Source of the DNA: an uncultured Clostridia bacterium
Lineage (GTDB): Bacteria > Bacillota > Clostridia > Christensenellales > Pumilibacteraceae
NCBI GenBank assembly: GCA_947178255.1
Contig: CAMWXP010000012.1
Coordinates: forward strand, 1 to 45,100
Direction of reading: 5' to 3'
Length of the DNA: 45,100 bases
Shown here: in pieces, positions 1 to 8,963 of the stretch
How positions within the stretch are numbered: position 1 is the first letter of the stretch
How the letters are laid out: the number at the start of each line of letters is the position of its first letter
Notes under the pieces: generated by a model
The model's input: the letters and a program-made list of their open reading frames with translations, nothing else
Database searches by the model: none
Told to the model about the DNA's origin: nothing
Translations under genes and position numbers: made by a program

Positions 1-626
1 ACATGGGTGTACTTAAAGACGCGACGGTCAATATCGGCAGCGGGGTCACGGACGAATATTGCGACAGTGTTTCGCAGTTTGTGACGGGCGCTTTTGCGGG
101 GCATACTATCAGCGAGATTAACAAGCAGCCAAACAAAATCGTCAAGCAGGTGAAAAAAGAGTACGAACGGGTTTTTTCCACCATACTTCGGATATTCAAA
201 AGCTACTCGCACGACGATATGTTTTCGGACATTGTGTTGGAGGGCAGTGCAAAAATACTCGAACAGCCCGAGTACGCCAATCTTAAAAAGGCGAAAGCCA
301 TGTTGGAATTTTTGGACGCAAAAGAGGAGCTTGTTCCCGTCCTTCAAAATTCCGACGACGTGAACATTACATTTCAAATAGGCAGAGACAACGAAATTCG
401 TGAGGGTATGCCGGAATGTGCCATAGTAACCGCGTCATATAATATAGGCGGTGTTACGGTAGGCAATGCCGGTGTAATAGGCCCGATACGCATGGACTAT
501 TCCAAGGTTGTTTCCGTGCTTGATTATTTGTCAAAGACCGTGCAAATGTTGCCGGCGGGTGAAGGCGCGCAGGGTGACGGTACGGATGAATACAGTTCGT
601 CGGTAACTTCCGATACTGACGAATAA
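1..626 (+). CDS. hrcA: Heat-inducible transcription repressor HrcA, 5'-truncated by window edge
   Basis: C-terminal about 207 residues of HrcA, the repressor that binds CIRCE operators and shuts off the groE and dnaK operons. The family-typical end is visible: LEGSAKILEQPEY, then ECAIVTASYNIGG and GVIGPIRMDYSKV. HrcA is usually about 340 residues, so the N-terminal winged-helix DNA-binding part lies outside the window; the ATG at position 3 is internal. A Ser/Thr/Asp-rich tail of about 20 residues follows the last conserved motif. It is followed by grpE, dnaK and dnaJ in the classic heat-shock order. The CIRCE element expected upstream cannot be seen. Confidence 0.9.
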   Translation, partial: MGVLKDATVNIGSGVTDEYCDSVSQFVTGAFAGHTISEINKQPNKIVKQVKKEYERVFSTILRIFKSYSHDDMFSDIVLEGSAKILEQPEYANLKKAKAMLEFLDAKEELVPVLQNSDDVNITFQIGRDNEIREGMPECAIVTASYNIGGVTVGNAGVIGPIRMDYSKVVSVLDYLSKTVQMLPAGEGAQGDGTDEYSSSVTSDTDE

Positions 627-648
627 AATTTTTCGGACGGAGGATATA

Positions 649-1203
649 ATGGACGATAAGACGAGAGAGCGCACCCGAGAGCTGAACATCGAGGTTTCGC
701 AGGACGATTACAAAGCGATGCAAAACCAGATAGCGGCCGTTTCGCAACAGCTTACCATAGCGCAAGCTATTGCGGTAAAGGAAAAAGCAAGGTCGGAGGA
801 GCTTTCTAACTTGGTCAACCGTATGCAGGCGGACTTCGATAACTACCGCAAGCGTATGAACGAGGGCAACAAAAAGCTCAAAGAAGACGGTATGTGCGCC
901 GTTCTCGAAAAGATCATTCCCGAGCTTGACGTGTTGAAGCAGGCTATTCAGACCATTACGGACGAAAAGATTGCCGAGGGCGTAAAGATGATTTACCGTC
1001 GGATATTGGATGTTCTTACGTCGTTCGGTGTGGAAGAGATTCCCGCTTTGGGTCAGCAATTCGACCCCAATCTTCACAACGCGGTCATGCAAACCAAAAC
1101 CAACGACCCGAGCAAGGTCAATATGATTGTCGAGGTCTACAACAAGGGCTACAAATTGGGCGACCGCATTTTGCGGCACAGCGTCGTAAGAGTCGCCAAT
1201 TAA
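649..1203 (+). CDS. grpE: Nucleotide exchange factor GrpE
   Basis: 184-residue GrpE, the cytosolic homodimeric factor that releases ADP from DnaK. The N-terminal half (about residues 15-75) is a charged helical stretch fitting the long paired helix of the family, followed by MQADFDNYRKRM. The C-terminal beta domain carries LGQQFDPNLHNAVMQ and the signature end GYKLGDRILRHSVVRVA. GGAGG at 639-643 sits 5 bases before the ATG. The gene lies 22 bases after hrcA and 46 bases before dnaK, so it is almost certainly co-transcribed with both. Confidence 0.95.
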   Translation: MDDKTRERTRELNIEVSQDDYKAMQNQIAAVSQQLTIAQAIAVKEKARSEELSNLVNRMQADFDNYRKRMNEGNKKLKEDGMCAVLEKIIPELDVLKQAIQTITDEKIAEGVKMIYRRILDVLTSFGVEEIPALGQQFDPNLHNAVMQTKTNDPSKVNMIVEVYNKGYKLGDRILRHSVVRVAN

Positions 1204-1249
1204 AGCATAAATTACTTATTTAAAAAACATTTTTTGGAGGATTTATTTT

Positions 1250-3061
1250 ATGGGCAAAATCATTGGTATAGACTTAGGTACTACCAATTCGTGTGTGGCG
1301 GTGTTGGAAGGCGGCGAGCCCGTTGTTATTCCCAACGCTGAAGGCGGCCGCACGACACCTTCCGTCGTAGGTTTTGCAAAAGACGGTGAGCGTCTTGTCG
1401 GTCAGGTTGCAAAGCGTCAGGCTGTTGCCAATCCCGATAGAACAATCATCTCTATCAAGCGCGACATGGGTACGTCCAGAAAGGTCAACATCGACAAAAA
1501 GGACTACTCGCCGCAAGAGATTTCCGCTATGATCCTTACCAAGCTTAAAAAGGATGCGGAAGCATACCTCGGCGAACCTGTTACGCAAGCGGTTATTACC
1601 GTTCCCGCGTACTTCAACGACTCGCAGCGTCAGGCAACCAAGGACGCGGGTAAGATCGCAGGCTTGGACGTTCTTCGTATAATCAACGAGCCTACGGCAG
1701 CAGCGCTTGCTTACGGACTTGACAAGGGTCAGGGATCCAGCCAAAAGGTATTCATTTACGACCTTGGTGGTGGTACGTTCGATATTTCCATTTTGGAGAT
1801 TGGCGACGGCGTTTTCGAGGTTATAGCTACTTCGGGTGACACGCGCTTGGGTGGTGACGACTTTGACCAGGTTATAATCGACTACCTTGTCCAACAGTTC
1901 AAAAACGATCAGGGCATCGACCTCAGCAAAGACCGTATGGCTATGCAGCGTCTTAAAGAAGCTGCGGAAAAGGCGAAGATCGACCTTTCCGGCACGCAAA
2001 AGACGACGGTCAGCTTGCCGTTCATCACGGCCGACGCTACAGGACCCAAGCACTTGGAATACGAGATTACTCGTGCTAAGTTCGAAGCGTTGTCTCAGCG
2101 CCTTGTCGACCGCTCCATCGAGCTTACCAAAAAAGCTATGTCGGACGCAGGCTACACAAACAACGATATCGACAAGGTTATAATGGTCGGTGGTTCCACG
2201 CGTATTCCCGCGGTTGTCGAAGCGGTTCGCAAGCTTTCCGGCAAAGAGCCGTTCAAGGGCATCAACCCCGACGAATGTGTTGCCGTAGGCGCGGCTATCC
2301 AGGGCGGTGTTCTTGCCGGCGAGGTTAAGGACGTATTGCTTTTGGACGTTACTCCGCTTTCGCTCGGTATCGAAACTGTTGGCGGTATATTCACCAAGCT
2401 TATTCCGAGAAACACCACCATCCCGACCAAAAAGTCGCAGGTGTTCTCCACGGCTACCGACAATCAGCCTTCGGTTGATATTCACGTATTGCAGGGCGAG
2501 CGCGAAATCGCGGCGCACAACAAGACGCTTGCTCGGTTCGAGCTCGGCGGCATTCCGCCTGCACCCCGTGGCGTTCCTCAAATTGAGGTTACCTTCGATA
2601 TCGACGCCAACGGTATAGTTCACGTATCGGCTAAGGATAAGGGCACCGGCAAGGAGCAACGCGTTACCGTTACCGCTTCCACCAACCTTACCGAAGCGCA
2701 AATCAACCAGGCTATTAAGGACGCCGAAAAGTTTGCCGAGGAAGACGCTCAGCGCAAAGAGGTTGTCGAAGCCAAGAACCAAGCCGATATGCTTGTATTC
2801 TCCATAGAGAAGTTCTTGCGCGAAAACGGCGACACCATTGCGCCCGAGCAAAAAGACGAGCTTAACAAGGAAATGGCTAACGTTCGCGAGGTCATCAAGA
2901 CCGAGGAACTCGAAGCTATCCGCGATGCTGTGGAAACCTTGCAAAAGCTGTCCAACGACATCTTCTCCAAGCTCTACGAAAACGGCACTGCAACTCCGCC
3001 CGAGGACGACGTTGTAGTAGACAATCCCGAAGTCGTAGACGACGGCGAAGGCGCCAACTAA
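1250..3061 (+). CDS. dnaK: Chaperone DnaK (Hsp70)
   Basis: 603-residue Hsp70, ATP-dependent folding chaperone working with DnaJ and GrpE in the cytosol. The ATPase domain (about 1-360) shows [14 protein letters not shown] at the N-terminus, [24 protein letters not shown] near 172 and [10 protein letters not shown] near 313. The substrate-binding domain follows the [11 protein letters not shown] linker, then the helical lid and an acidic tail rich in Asp and Val. Length is normal. GGAGG at 1236-1240 precedes the ATG. A 158-base spacer with hairpins separates it from dnaJ. Long open frames on the opposite strand are shadows of its biased codon usage. Confidence 0.98.
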   Translation: MGKIIGIDLGTTNSCVAVLEGGEPVVIPNAEGGRTTPSVVGFAKDGERLVGQVAKRQAVANPDRTIISIKRDMGTSRKVNIDKKDYSPQEISAMILTKLKKDAEAYLGEPVTQAVITVPAYFNDSQRQATKDAGKIAGLDVLRIINEPTAAALAYGLDKGQGSSQKVFIYDLGGGTFDISILEIGDGVFEVIATSGDTRLGGDDFDQVIIDYLVQQFKNDQGIDLSKDRMAMQRLKEAAEKAKIDLSGTQKTTVSLPFITADATGPKHLEYEITRAKFEALSQRLVDRSIELTKKAMSDAGYTNNDIDKVIMVGGSTRIPAVVEAVRKLSGKEPFKGINPDECVAVGAAIQGGVLAGEVKDVLLLDVTPLSLGIETVGGIFTKLIPRNTTIPTKKSQVFSTATDNQPSVDIHVLQGEREIAAHNKTLARFELGGIPPAPRGVPQIEVTFDIDANGIVHVSAKDKGTGKEQRVTVTASTNLTEAQINQAIKDAEKFAEEDAQRKEVVEAKNQADMLVFSIEKFLRENGDTIAPEQKDELNKEMANVREVIKTEELEAIRDAVETLQKLSNDIFSKLYENGTATPPEDDVVVDNPEVVDDGEGAN

Positions 3062-3083
3062 TTCAATCAATCGATAATGTACT

Positions 3084-3115
3084 GCAACAGGAGCCTGATA
3101 TTCGGCTCTTGTTGC
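3084..3115 (+). promoter_or_regulatory. Hairpin in the dnaK-dnaJ spacer
   Basis: GCAACAGGAGCC (3084-3095) pairs with GGCTCTTGTTGC (3104-3115): 12 base pairs with one G-U and an 8-base loop. No T-run follows, so it is not a standard intrinsic terminator. It may be an RNA processing or stability element that sets different DnaK and DnaJ levels. That role is inference. Confidence 0.5.
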
Positions 3116-3135
3116 GGTATTATATAACGGAACCG

Positions 3136-3216
3136 ATGAAAGGTGATTATGCGACAGTCTGTCGCTTCACTTATCGGAGGTTTACTAACAGCACATCTTT
3201 CGAGATTGCGGAGTAA
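3136..3216 (+). CDS. Possible 26-codon leader ORF upstream of dnaJ
   Basis: An ATG at 3136 opens 26 codons ending in TAA at 3214-3216, three bases before the dnaJ ATG and in the same frame. The peptide starts MKGDYATVCR and ends SFEIAE. Upstream ACGGAA is a weak ribosome binding site. The stop-start spacing would suit translational coupling to dnaJ. An inverted repeat (GCGAC/GTCGC, 3151-3165) lies inside it. A chance ORF remains quite possible. Confidence 0.25.
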   Translation: MKGDYATVCRFTYRRFTNSTSFEIAE

Positions 3217-3219
3217 AGA

Positions 3220-4329
3220 ATGGCAAAGAATTATTATGAAACGTTGGGTGTAAGCAAAACCGCTACCGACGAGGAGCTTAAATCGGCTTTCCGTAAGCTC
3301 GCACGTCAATATCACCCCGACTTGCATCCGGGCGACGAAGCAGCCGCTAACAAATTCAAAGAGGTAAACGAAGCGTACGAAACGCTTTCAGACCCGCAAA
3401 AACGCGCCGAGTACGACGCCGCCCAAGCAGGTGGTGGCAGCAACGGCTCGTTTGGCGGTGCCGGCGGCGCCGGAGGTCAAGGCGGTGGTGCGCGAGGCGG
3501 AAACAGTTTCTTTGACGAGTTTGTCAATATGTTCGGCAACGAGCATGGCGCTCCTCATGGCAACCCCGGTGATATCGGTCTTAACGTTACGCTTACTTTT
3601 GAGGAAGCTGCGTACGGTACGCAAAAGGAGATAACCGTAAATAGGTTTGAGCCTTGTGCTGCGTGCCGTGGCACAGGCGCGAAAAACGGCACGCAGTTTG
3701 TCAAGTGCACTAACTGCGGCGGTTCGGGTAAAGTGCGGTATGCGCAAGAAACGCCGTTTGGCAGAGTGGTAAGCATGAAGCCGTGTAATGTCTGTGGCGG
3801 AAGCGGCAGAATTATAAAAGAGCCTTGCACGTCTTGCGGCGGGCGCGGTTCATTGCGTAAAAATTCCAATTTGCGCATAACTTTCCCTGCGGGTATCGAG
3901 CCTAATACAACTCTTACCATTCCCAACGAGGGCGAGCGTACCAGGACGGGCGCTAAAGCGGGCAATCTTATTTTGAACGTTTCGGTTATGCCGCATAGGC
4001 TTTTCCGCCGCAAGGGTTTGGATTTGCTTGTGGATATTCCTGTTTCGTTTACTCAGGCACTATTAGGTGACAAGGTGCTTGTTCCTTCGCTCAAAGGCAA
4101 CAAGATAGCGTTCACGTTGCCGGAGGGTGCGCAAAGCGGTATGACCTTTAAACTGAAAGAACAAGGGCTTGAAAACCCCAAAAAGCAGTTGAAAGGCGAT
4201 TTGCTTGTCACAATCGATATTGAATTGCCTAAAAATCTCGACAAATCTCAACGGCAAAAAATCAAAGAGCTTCACGAAAGCCTTAAACCTGAGCAGTACG
4301 ACAAAGCTCGGGAATTCTTGAAAAAATAA
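3220..4329 (+). CDS. dnaJ: Chaperone DnaJ (Hsp40, type I)
   Basis: 369-residue type I J-protein, which stimulates the DnaK ATPase and delivers substrates. The J domain (about 4-70) carries HPD at 32-34. A Gly-rich linker follows, then four CxxCxGxG zinc repeats at about 145-215 ([32 protein letters not shown]) and the C-terminal substrate-binding and dimerisation domains. GGAG at 3210-3213 supports the ATG. It is the last heat-shock gene of the cluster; a GC-rich hairpin follows 12 bases after its stop. Confidence 0.97.
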   Translation: MAKNYYETLGVSKTATDEELKSAFRKLARQYHPDLHPGDEAAANKFKEVNEAYETLSDPQKRAEYDAAQAGGGSNGSFGGAGGAGGQGGGARGGNSFFDEFVNMFGNEHGAPHGNPGDIGLNVTLTFEEAAYGTQKEITVNRFEPCAACRGTGAKNGTQFVKCTNCGGSGKVRYAQETPFGRVVSMKPCNVCGGSGRIIKEPCTSCGGRGSLRKNSNLRITFPAGIEPNTTLTIPNEGERTRTGAKAGNLILNVSVMPHRLFRRKGLDLLVDIPVSFTQALLGDKVLVPSLKGNKIAFTLPEGAQSGMTFKLKEQGLENPKKQLKGDLLVTIDIELPKNLDKSQRQKIKELHESLKPEQYDKAREFLKK

Positions 4330-4341
4330 ATTTAAATTCAA

Positions 4342-4376
4342 GCAAAAGCCGCCGATTTTACTCGGCGGTTGTTTGC
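4342..4376 (+). terminator. Hairpin between dnaJ and ackA
   Basis: Stem AGCCGCCGA (4347-4355) with TCGGCGGTT (4362-4370), extended by GCAAA/TTTGC around one bulged base, with a 6-base loop. The tail TTGTTTGCGTTT is only moderately T-rich. It probably ends the heat-shock transcript. It stops 7 bases short of the ackA ribosome binding site and leaves no room for a separate ackA promoter, so partial read-through is likely. Confidence 0.65.
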
Positions 4377-4395
4377 GTTTAACGGAGGTACTACT

Positions 4396-5589
4396 ATGAA
4401 GATACTTGTTATAAATGCGGGTAGCTCGTCGCTTAAATATCAGCTTATAGAAACGGAAACGCAAGCGGTTTTGGCTAAGGGCGTTTGCGAACGCATAGGC
4501 ATGGACAAGTCCGTTCTTAATCATACGGGCAAGACAAAGGTTGAAATCAAAGTCGATATGCCTACACATAAGGAAGCAATCAAGTACGTTTTGGACGCGC
4601 TTGTAAATGCCGAACATGGCGTTATTGCCGATATGTCGGAGATAGCCGCCGTCGGTCACCGCGTTCTCCACGCAGGCGAAAACTTTAAGGATTCGGTGCT
4701 TGTAACGCACGAAACGTTAAAGCTTATCGAGTCCAACACCGATTTGGGCCCGCTGCACATGCCGGCCAACATTATGGGAATTAAGGCTTGCCAAGAAGCT
4801 ATGCCTAAGGCGCCGATGGTAGCCGTTTTTGACACGACGTTCCACGCGACAATGCCTGAATATGCGTATATGTACGGCATTGATTACGACGATTATAAAA
4901 AGTATAAGGTGCGCAAGTACGGTTTTCACGGTACCAGCCACGCGTACGTGTCGGGCAGGGCATCAGCGCTTTGCGGCACTGATAAGATTAAAACTATTGT
5001 TTGCCACCTCGGCAACGGCGCAAGCGTAAGCGCCGTAAAAAACGGCAAGTGCGTAGACACATCCATGGGCTTGACTCCGCTCGAAGGTCTTATAATGGGC
5101 ACGCGCAGCGGCGATATCGATCCCGCCGTTATGGAATACCTTATGGGCAAAAAAGGCTACGACGTACACGAAATGACCAACTATCTTAATAAAAAGTGCG
5201 GCGTTATGGGTATAAGCGGCGTTAGCTCGGACTTCCGCGATTTGGAAAAAGCGGCAAATGAGAAAAACCCGCGCGCTATCCTTGCTCTCGATATGTTCAG
5301 CTACCGCGTCAAAAAGTACGTAGGCTCGTATGCCGCGGCAATGGGCGGGCTTGACTGCTTGGTGTTTACCGGCGGAATAGGCGAGCATACCGTTTGCGTA
5401 AGGGAAGCCGTATGTAAGGATATGGAATTTTTGGGCATTAAGCTCGACAAAGCCAAAAACGCAAATCCTCCGCGCGACGAGGAAGTGCTTATTTCGGCGC
5501 CTGATTCCAAGGTTAAGGTGTACATTATACCCACCAACGAGGAACTTTATATCGCGCGCGAAACGTTGAAGCATAAAGACGATAAGTAA
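4396..5589 (+). CDS. ackA: Acetate kinase
   Basis: 397-residue acetate kinase, converting acetyl phosphate and ADP to acetate and ATP in fermentative energy metabolism. ASKHA-fold motifs: NAGSSSLKY at the N-terminus, GHRVLHAG, FDTTFHATMPEYAY, YGFHGTSHAYV, HLGNGASVSA, GTRSGDIDP and FTGGIGEHT. GGAGG at 4384-4388 supports the ATG at 4396 over an in-frame ATG 27 bases upstream. Its usual partner pta is about 19 kb away at 24254. It sits directly behind the dnaJ hairpin, with comF starting one base after its stop. Confidence 0.97.
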   Translation: MKILVINAGSSSLKYQLIETETQAVLAKGVCERIGMDKSVLNHTGKTKVEIKVDMPTHKEAIKYVLDALVNAEHGVIADMSEIAAVGHRVLHAGENFKDSVLVTHETLKLIESNTDLGPLHMPANIMGIKACQEAMPKAPMVAVFDTTFHATMPEYAYMYGIDYDDYKKYKVRKYGFHGTSHAYVSGRASALCGTDKIKTIVCHLGNGASVSAVKNGKCVDTSMGLTPLEGLIMGTRSGDIDPAVMEYLMGKKGYDVHEMTNYLNKKCGVMGISGVSSDFRDLEKAANEKNPRAILALDMFSYRVKKYVGSYAAAMGGLDCLVFTGGIGEHTVCVREAVCKDMEFLGIKLDKAKNANPPRDEEVLISAPDSKVKVYIIPTNEELYIARETLKHKDDK

Positions 5590-5590
5590 A

Positions 5591-6334
5591 TTGAAGCTTT
5601 CGGTTAAAAACGAAATAATTCGCATGCTCTTTCCAGACGATATCAAGTGTATCGTTTGCGGTAAGGAAATGCGACCAAACCGTTATGGATTGTGCGAAGA
5701 ATGTAAGTTAGAGATTAACGACAACTTTTGCTTACGTTGCGGCAGGCACAAGATAGGCATAGGCGATAACTGCGATGAGTGCAGCGGACAGTCTTTGCAC
5801 TTTGACGAGGCGCGTTCAGCCGTCAACTACGACGGCAACGCAAAAAGCTTGATATATAGATTAAAATACGGCAATGCCAAGTATTTAGCTAACACGTTGA
5901 GTCAATATTTGCTCGACGTGTTATTGCTGTCCGATTGGCAAGCGGACTGCATTACGTATGTGCCTATACATAAGTCAAGGCAAAGAAAACGCGGCTATAA
6001 CCAAGCTGAATTATTGGCGCTTGAGCTCGCCGAACGCGTGGATTTACCGTGCGAGTGTTTGCTTGAAAAATCGGTTAAAACGCCCAACCAAGCAAAATTG
6101 AACAGAGCAGCTCGACTTGAAAATTTAAAAGATTCGTTTAGGGCAATAGATACACCGCCCGATCATATAATTTTGGTTGACGACGTTATGACCACGGGCT
6201 CCACTGCGGACGAGTGTAGCAGGGTATTAAAGCGCGCCGGCGCAAAGGTAGTGTACGTGCTTACGTTCGCGTCCGTTCCCGAACGTCCTATTTTAGACAA
6301 ACCGTCGCAAAATATAACCGATTTTCGCAAGTAA
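5591..6334 (+). CDS. comF: ComF family phosphoribosyltransferase-like protein
   Basis: About 247 residues, ComF/ComFC family, linked to DNA uptake during competence or to DNA handling. The N-terminal zinc ribbon has four CxxC pairs (CIVC, CEEC, CLRC, CDEC). Then come YVPIHKSRQRKRGYNQAE and the PRPP-binding loop ILVDDVMTTGST. The start is uncertain. TTG at 5591 gives an N-terminus like those of relatives; an ATG at 5624 (MLFPDDIKC) would be 11 residues shorter. Neither has a clear ribosome binding site, so coupling to ackA is likely. No other competence gene is in view. Confidence 0.88.
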   Translation: MKLSVKNEIIRMLFPDDIKCIVCGKEMRPNRYGLCEECKLEINDNFCLRCGRHKIGIGDNCDECSGQSLHFDEARSAVNYDGNAKSLIYRLKYGNAKYLANTLSQYLLDVLLLSDWQADCITYVPIHKSRQRKRGYNQAELLALELAERVDLPCECLLEKSVKTPNQAKLNRAARLENLKDSFRAIDTPPDHIILVDDVMTTGSTADECSRVLKRAGAKVVYVLTFASVPERPILDKPSQNITDFRK

Positions 6335-6339
6335 ATAAC

Positions 6340-6369
6340 TTGACTTATATGTCGATTTAGTGTTAAAAT
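6340..6369 (+). promoter_or_regulatory. Candidate sigma-A promoter of rny
   Basis: TTGACT (6340-6345), an 18-base spacer, then TAAAAT (6364-6369). The predicted start near 6376 falls at the base of a short hairpin, CGGTAC/GTACCG (6375-6393), so the mRNA would begin with a 5' stem. The leader to the rny ATG would be about 100 bases. Confidence 0.5.
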
Positions 6370-6475
6370 ATAATCGGTACAGTATGGGTACCGCAGTGGA
6401 TTGTTTACCGAGTATTTACTTCGGTTAATCATAAAGCTTTATTCACATACAAAAGTATTAAAAGGAGAATGCACC

Positions 6476-8059
6476 ATGACCCTACTTTGTGCAAGTACGG
6501 CGGTTGTTTTAGCCATTGTTTTGCCAATCGTAGCTTTGATTGTCGGTGCGGCGGGCGGTATATTTATTTACCGTGCATACCGCGACAAAAAGCACGGCGC
6601 TGCAAAACAAGCGGCTAACAAAATACTGGAAGACGCCGTAAACGAAGTAAAAGAAATGCGCAAAACAGCAACGCGCGAAGCAAGAGAAGAACTGGAAAAA
6701 GAACGTAGCGCACAGGAAAAAGAGTTGCGCGAAAAGCAGGCAAACGTTTCCCGTTCCGAACAAAGAATTATTCAGCGTGAGGAAACGTTAGACAAAAAGG
6801 AGCAACTGCTCGACAAAAAATCGGACGATTTGGACGCACAAAAGGCGTCGCTTGCGCAAAAGCACGCCGAAGCGGACAAGTTAAAAGCCGAATTGCAAAC
6901 AGCAAACGCACGCATATTGGACGAAATTCAGCGCGTGTCCGGTATGTCCAAGGACGAAGCCAAGTCGCAATTGATAGACGCTATACGCGACGAAGCCAAA
7001 CATGACGCCGCAAAAATGGTACGCGAAATCGACGCCGAAGCTAAGGAAGAAGCGGATAAGCGCGCACAAAAGATTGTAGCACTTGCCGTACAGCGTTGCG
7101 CGGTAGATCACAGCTCGGAAATAACCGTATCTACGGTGGCGCTGCCCAACGATGAAATGAAGGGCAGAATTATCGGTAGAGAGGGTCGCAATATCCGCGC
7201 ACTCGAAACAGCTACAGGCTGCGACCTTATTATCGACGATACTCCAGAAGCGGTTGTGCTTTCCTGCTTCGATCCCGTTCGCCGCGAGGTTGCGCGTATC
7301 GCGCTGGAAAAGCTTATAAGCGACGGACGCATACATCCCGGCAGAATAGAGGATTTGGTAGAAAAGGCACAAAAGGAAGTTGACGTAAAAATCAAGGAAG
7401 CGGGTGAAAACGCTATGTATGAAACAGGCGTATTCGGGCTCAATCCCGACCTTGCCAAAATACTCGGCAGACTTCGCTTCCGCACCAGTTACGGTCAAAA
7501 CGTGTTGCGTCATTCAATAGAAGCGTCGCATCTCGCGGGCATTATGGCAGCAGAGCTTGGCGCAAACGTGCCGCTTTGCAAGCGCGCAGGACTGTTGCAC
7601 GACATCGGTAAGGCGCTCGACCACGAGATGGACGGCACGCACGTGTCGATAGGCGTGGATATCGCCAAAAAGTACAAGGAGAGCAAGGAAGTTGTTCACT
7701 GTATCGCGGCGCACCACAACGACGTCGATCCCGAAACCATCGAAGCAGTTATCGTACAGTGTGCGGACGCCATTTCCGGCGCACGCCCCGGCGCACGCAG
7801 AGAGTCGCTTGATAACTACGTAAAACGACTTGAAAAGCTCGAAGAAATCGCTAACGGCTTTGAGGGCGTTGAAAAGTCTTTTGCCGTTCAAGCCGGACGC
7901 GAGATACGCATAATAGTCAAGCCCGAGGTGGTGGACGACGTTCAAGCTATGTATATGTCCAAAGAGATAGCAAAGCAAATCGAACAAGATATGCAGTATC
8001 CCGGACAAATCAAGGTAAACGTAATCCGCGAAACCCGTGCGGTTGAATACGCAAAATAA
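6476..8059 (+). CDS. rny: Ribonuclease Y
   Basis: 527-residue RNase Y, the membrane-anchored endoribonuclease that starts mRNA decay in many Bacillota. Order: N-terminal membrane helix (about 5-28), long Lys/Glu-rich coiled coil (about 35-190), KH domain with [17 protein letters not shown] domain with [11 protein letters not shown] and [12 protein letters not shown], and the family end [24 protein letters not shown] at 6463-6467 supports the ATG at 6476; an in-frame ATG 75 bases upstream has no such site. It has its own promoter upstream and a strong terminator downstream, so it is probably monocistronic. Confidence 0.96.
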   Translation: MTLLCASTAVVLAIVLPIVALIVGAAGGIFIYRAYRDKKHGAAKQAANKILEDAVNEVKEMRKTATREAREELEKERSAQEKELREKQANVSRSEQRIIQREETLDKKEQLLDKKSDDLDAQKASLAQKHAEADKLKAELQTANARILDEIQRVSGMSKDEAKSQLIDAIRDEAKHDAAKMVREIDAEAKEEADKRAQKIVALAVQRCAVDHSSEITVSTVALPNDEMKGRIIGREGRNIRALETATGCDLIIDDTPEAVVLSCFDPVRREVARIALEKLISDGRIHPGRIEDLVEKAQKEVDVKIKEAGENAMYETGVFGLNPDLAKILGRLRFRTSYGQNVLRHSIEASHLAGIMAAELGANVPLCKRAGLLHDIGKALDHEMDGTHVSIGVDIAKKYKESKEVVHCIAAHHNDVDPETIEAVIVQCADAISGARPGARRESLDNYVKRLEKLEEIANGFEGVEKSFAVQAGREIRIIVKPEVVDDVQAMYMSKEIAKQIEQDMQYPGQIKVNVIRETRAVEYAK

Positions 8060-8076
8060 TTTATAAATCGAATTTC

Positions 8077-8106
8077 AAAAAGAGCGGTTTTGTACCGCTC
8101 TTTTTT
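8077..8106 (+). terminator. Intrinsic terminator of rny
   Basis: AGAGCGGT (8081-8088) pairs with ACCGCTCT (8094-8101), 5-base loop, preceded by AAAA and followed by TTTTT. A textbook rho-independent terminator 17 bases after the rny stop. Confidence 0.92.
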
Positions 8107-8143
8107 GTGTTAATTAATTCGCGCTATTTAATTTTTTAACGAC

Positions 8144-8174
8144 AAATACGGACAAAATTGTCCGTATTTTTTTT
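8144..8174 (+). terminator. Second terminator-type hairpin, just before spoIIAA
   Basis: AAATACGGACA (8144-8154) pairs with TGTCCGTATTT (8159-8169) around a 4-base loop and runs into eight T's. It ends 27 bases before the spoIIAA ATG, and the ribosome binding site lies between. It may back up the rny terminator or sit in the spoIIA leader as an attenuator. Confidence 0.8.
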
Positions 8175-8201
8175 GCTACCATGAATTAGGAGTTTAGAGT
8201 T

Positions 8202-8510
8202 ATGACAATCGAGCATTACAAAAAAGCCGATACGCTGCATATTAAGCTGTGCGGAGAGTTGGACGAGCACCACAGCGCGTACGTTCGCACCACAATAGAC
8301 ATGCTTACCGACGGCGACACATTCAAGCGCGTGTATATAGATATGTCCGATTTGGACTTTATGGATTCCACGGGCATTGGCGTTCTTATCGGCAGGTACA
8401 AGCGGTTAAAGCCGCGAGGTATTCCCATATTCATTCAATCACCACGACCGACGGTGGATAAGGTGTTAAAGCTATCGGGAATTTACGAGATTATGACAAA
8501 GGCAGGTTAA
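8202..8510 (+). CDS. spoIIAA: Anti-sigma-F factor antagonist SpoIIAA
   Basis: 102-residue STAS-domain protein. In its unphosphorylated form it frees sigma-F from SpoIIAB in the forespore. The key motif DFMDSTGIGVLIGRYKRL is present, with Ser56 as the expected SpoIIAB phosphorylation site and SpoIIE dephosphorylation site. TAGGAG lies 10 bases before the ATG. It is followed after 3 bases by spoIIAB. No clear sigma-H promoter was found by eye between the upstream hairpins and the gene. Confidence 0.95.
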   Translation: MTIEHYKKADTLHIKLCGELDEHHSAYVRTTIDMLTDGDTFKRVYIDMSDLDFMDSTGIGVLIGRYKRLKPRGIPIFIQSPRPTVDKVLKLSGIYEIMTKAG

Positions 8511-8513
8511 TCT

Positions 8514-8963
8514 ATGGAAAACCAAATGACGGTTATTTTTGACGCTGTTACGGAAAACGAGGCGTTTGCGCGCAACACTGTTGCGGCGTTTTGCGTTGCG
8601 CTCGATCCGACGGTCGATCAAATAAACGATATTAAAACCGCCGTATCGGAAGCGGTTACCAACTGTATTGTTCACGCATATCCCGACAAATCGCAAAAGG
8701 GCAAGATTACAATAACAACAACAATTTCGGATAACTCCGTACATATCGTCATATCGGACACCGGTATCGGCATCGAGGACGTGGATAGCGCCATGCAGCC
8801 GTTCTTTACCACCAAGCCCGAGCAGGAGCGTAGCGGCATGGGCTTTACCGTAATGGAATCGTTTACCGACAGCCTTACGGTCGAGCAAAACAAGCCGACG
8901 GGCACCGTTGTGTCAATGACAAAGACGATTAGAGGTGCGGATTGGAAAAAGAAGAAACACTAA
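8514..8963 (+). CDS. spoIIAB: Anti-sigma-F factor and serine kinase SpoIIAB
   Basis: 149-residue GHKL-fold kinase that binds sigma-F and phosphorylates SpoIIAA. The N box EAVTNCIVHAY, G1 box DTGIGI and G2 box SGMGFTVME are present. The start ENEAFARNTVAAF closely follows known SpoIIAB proteins, which supports this ATG over the internal Met5. Its end overlaps the sigF start by 22 bases, consistent with the coupled stoichiometry this partner switch needs. Confidence 0.96.
   Translation: MENQMTVIFDAVTENEAFARNTVAAFCVALDPTVDQINDIKTAVSEAVTNCIVHAYPDKSQKGKITITTTISDNSVHIVISDTGIGIEDVDSAMQPFFTTKPEQERSGMGFTVMESFTDSLTVEQNKPTGTVVSMTKTIRGADWKKKKH

Noticed and set aside
454..1179. 241-codon minus-strand frame opposite hrcA/grpE
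   Set aside because: Antisense to two well-recognised genes, no recognisable domain or ribosome binding site.
1274..3070. 598-codon open frame on the minus strand across dnaK
   Set aside because: It lies entirely opposite the highly conserved dnaK, has no family motifs and is a by-product of dnaK codon bias.
3062..3219. CIRCE operator before dnaJ
   Set aside because: No TTAGCACTC/GAGTGCTAA-type repeat found here; the expected place is before hrcA, outside the window.
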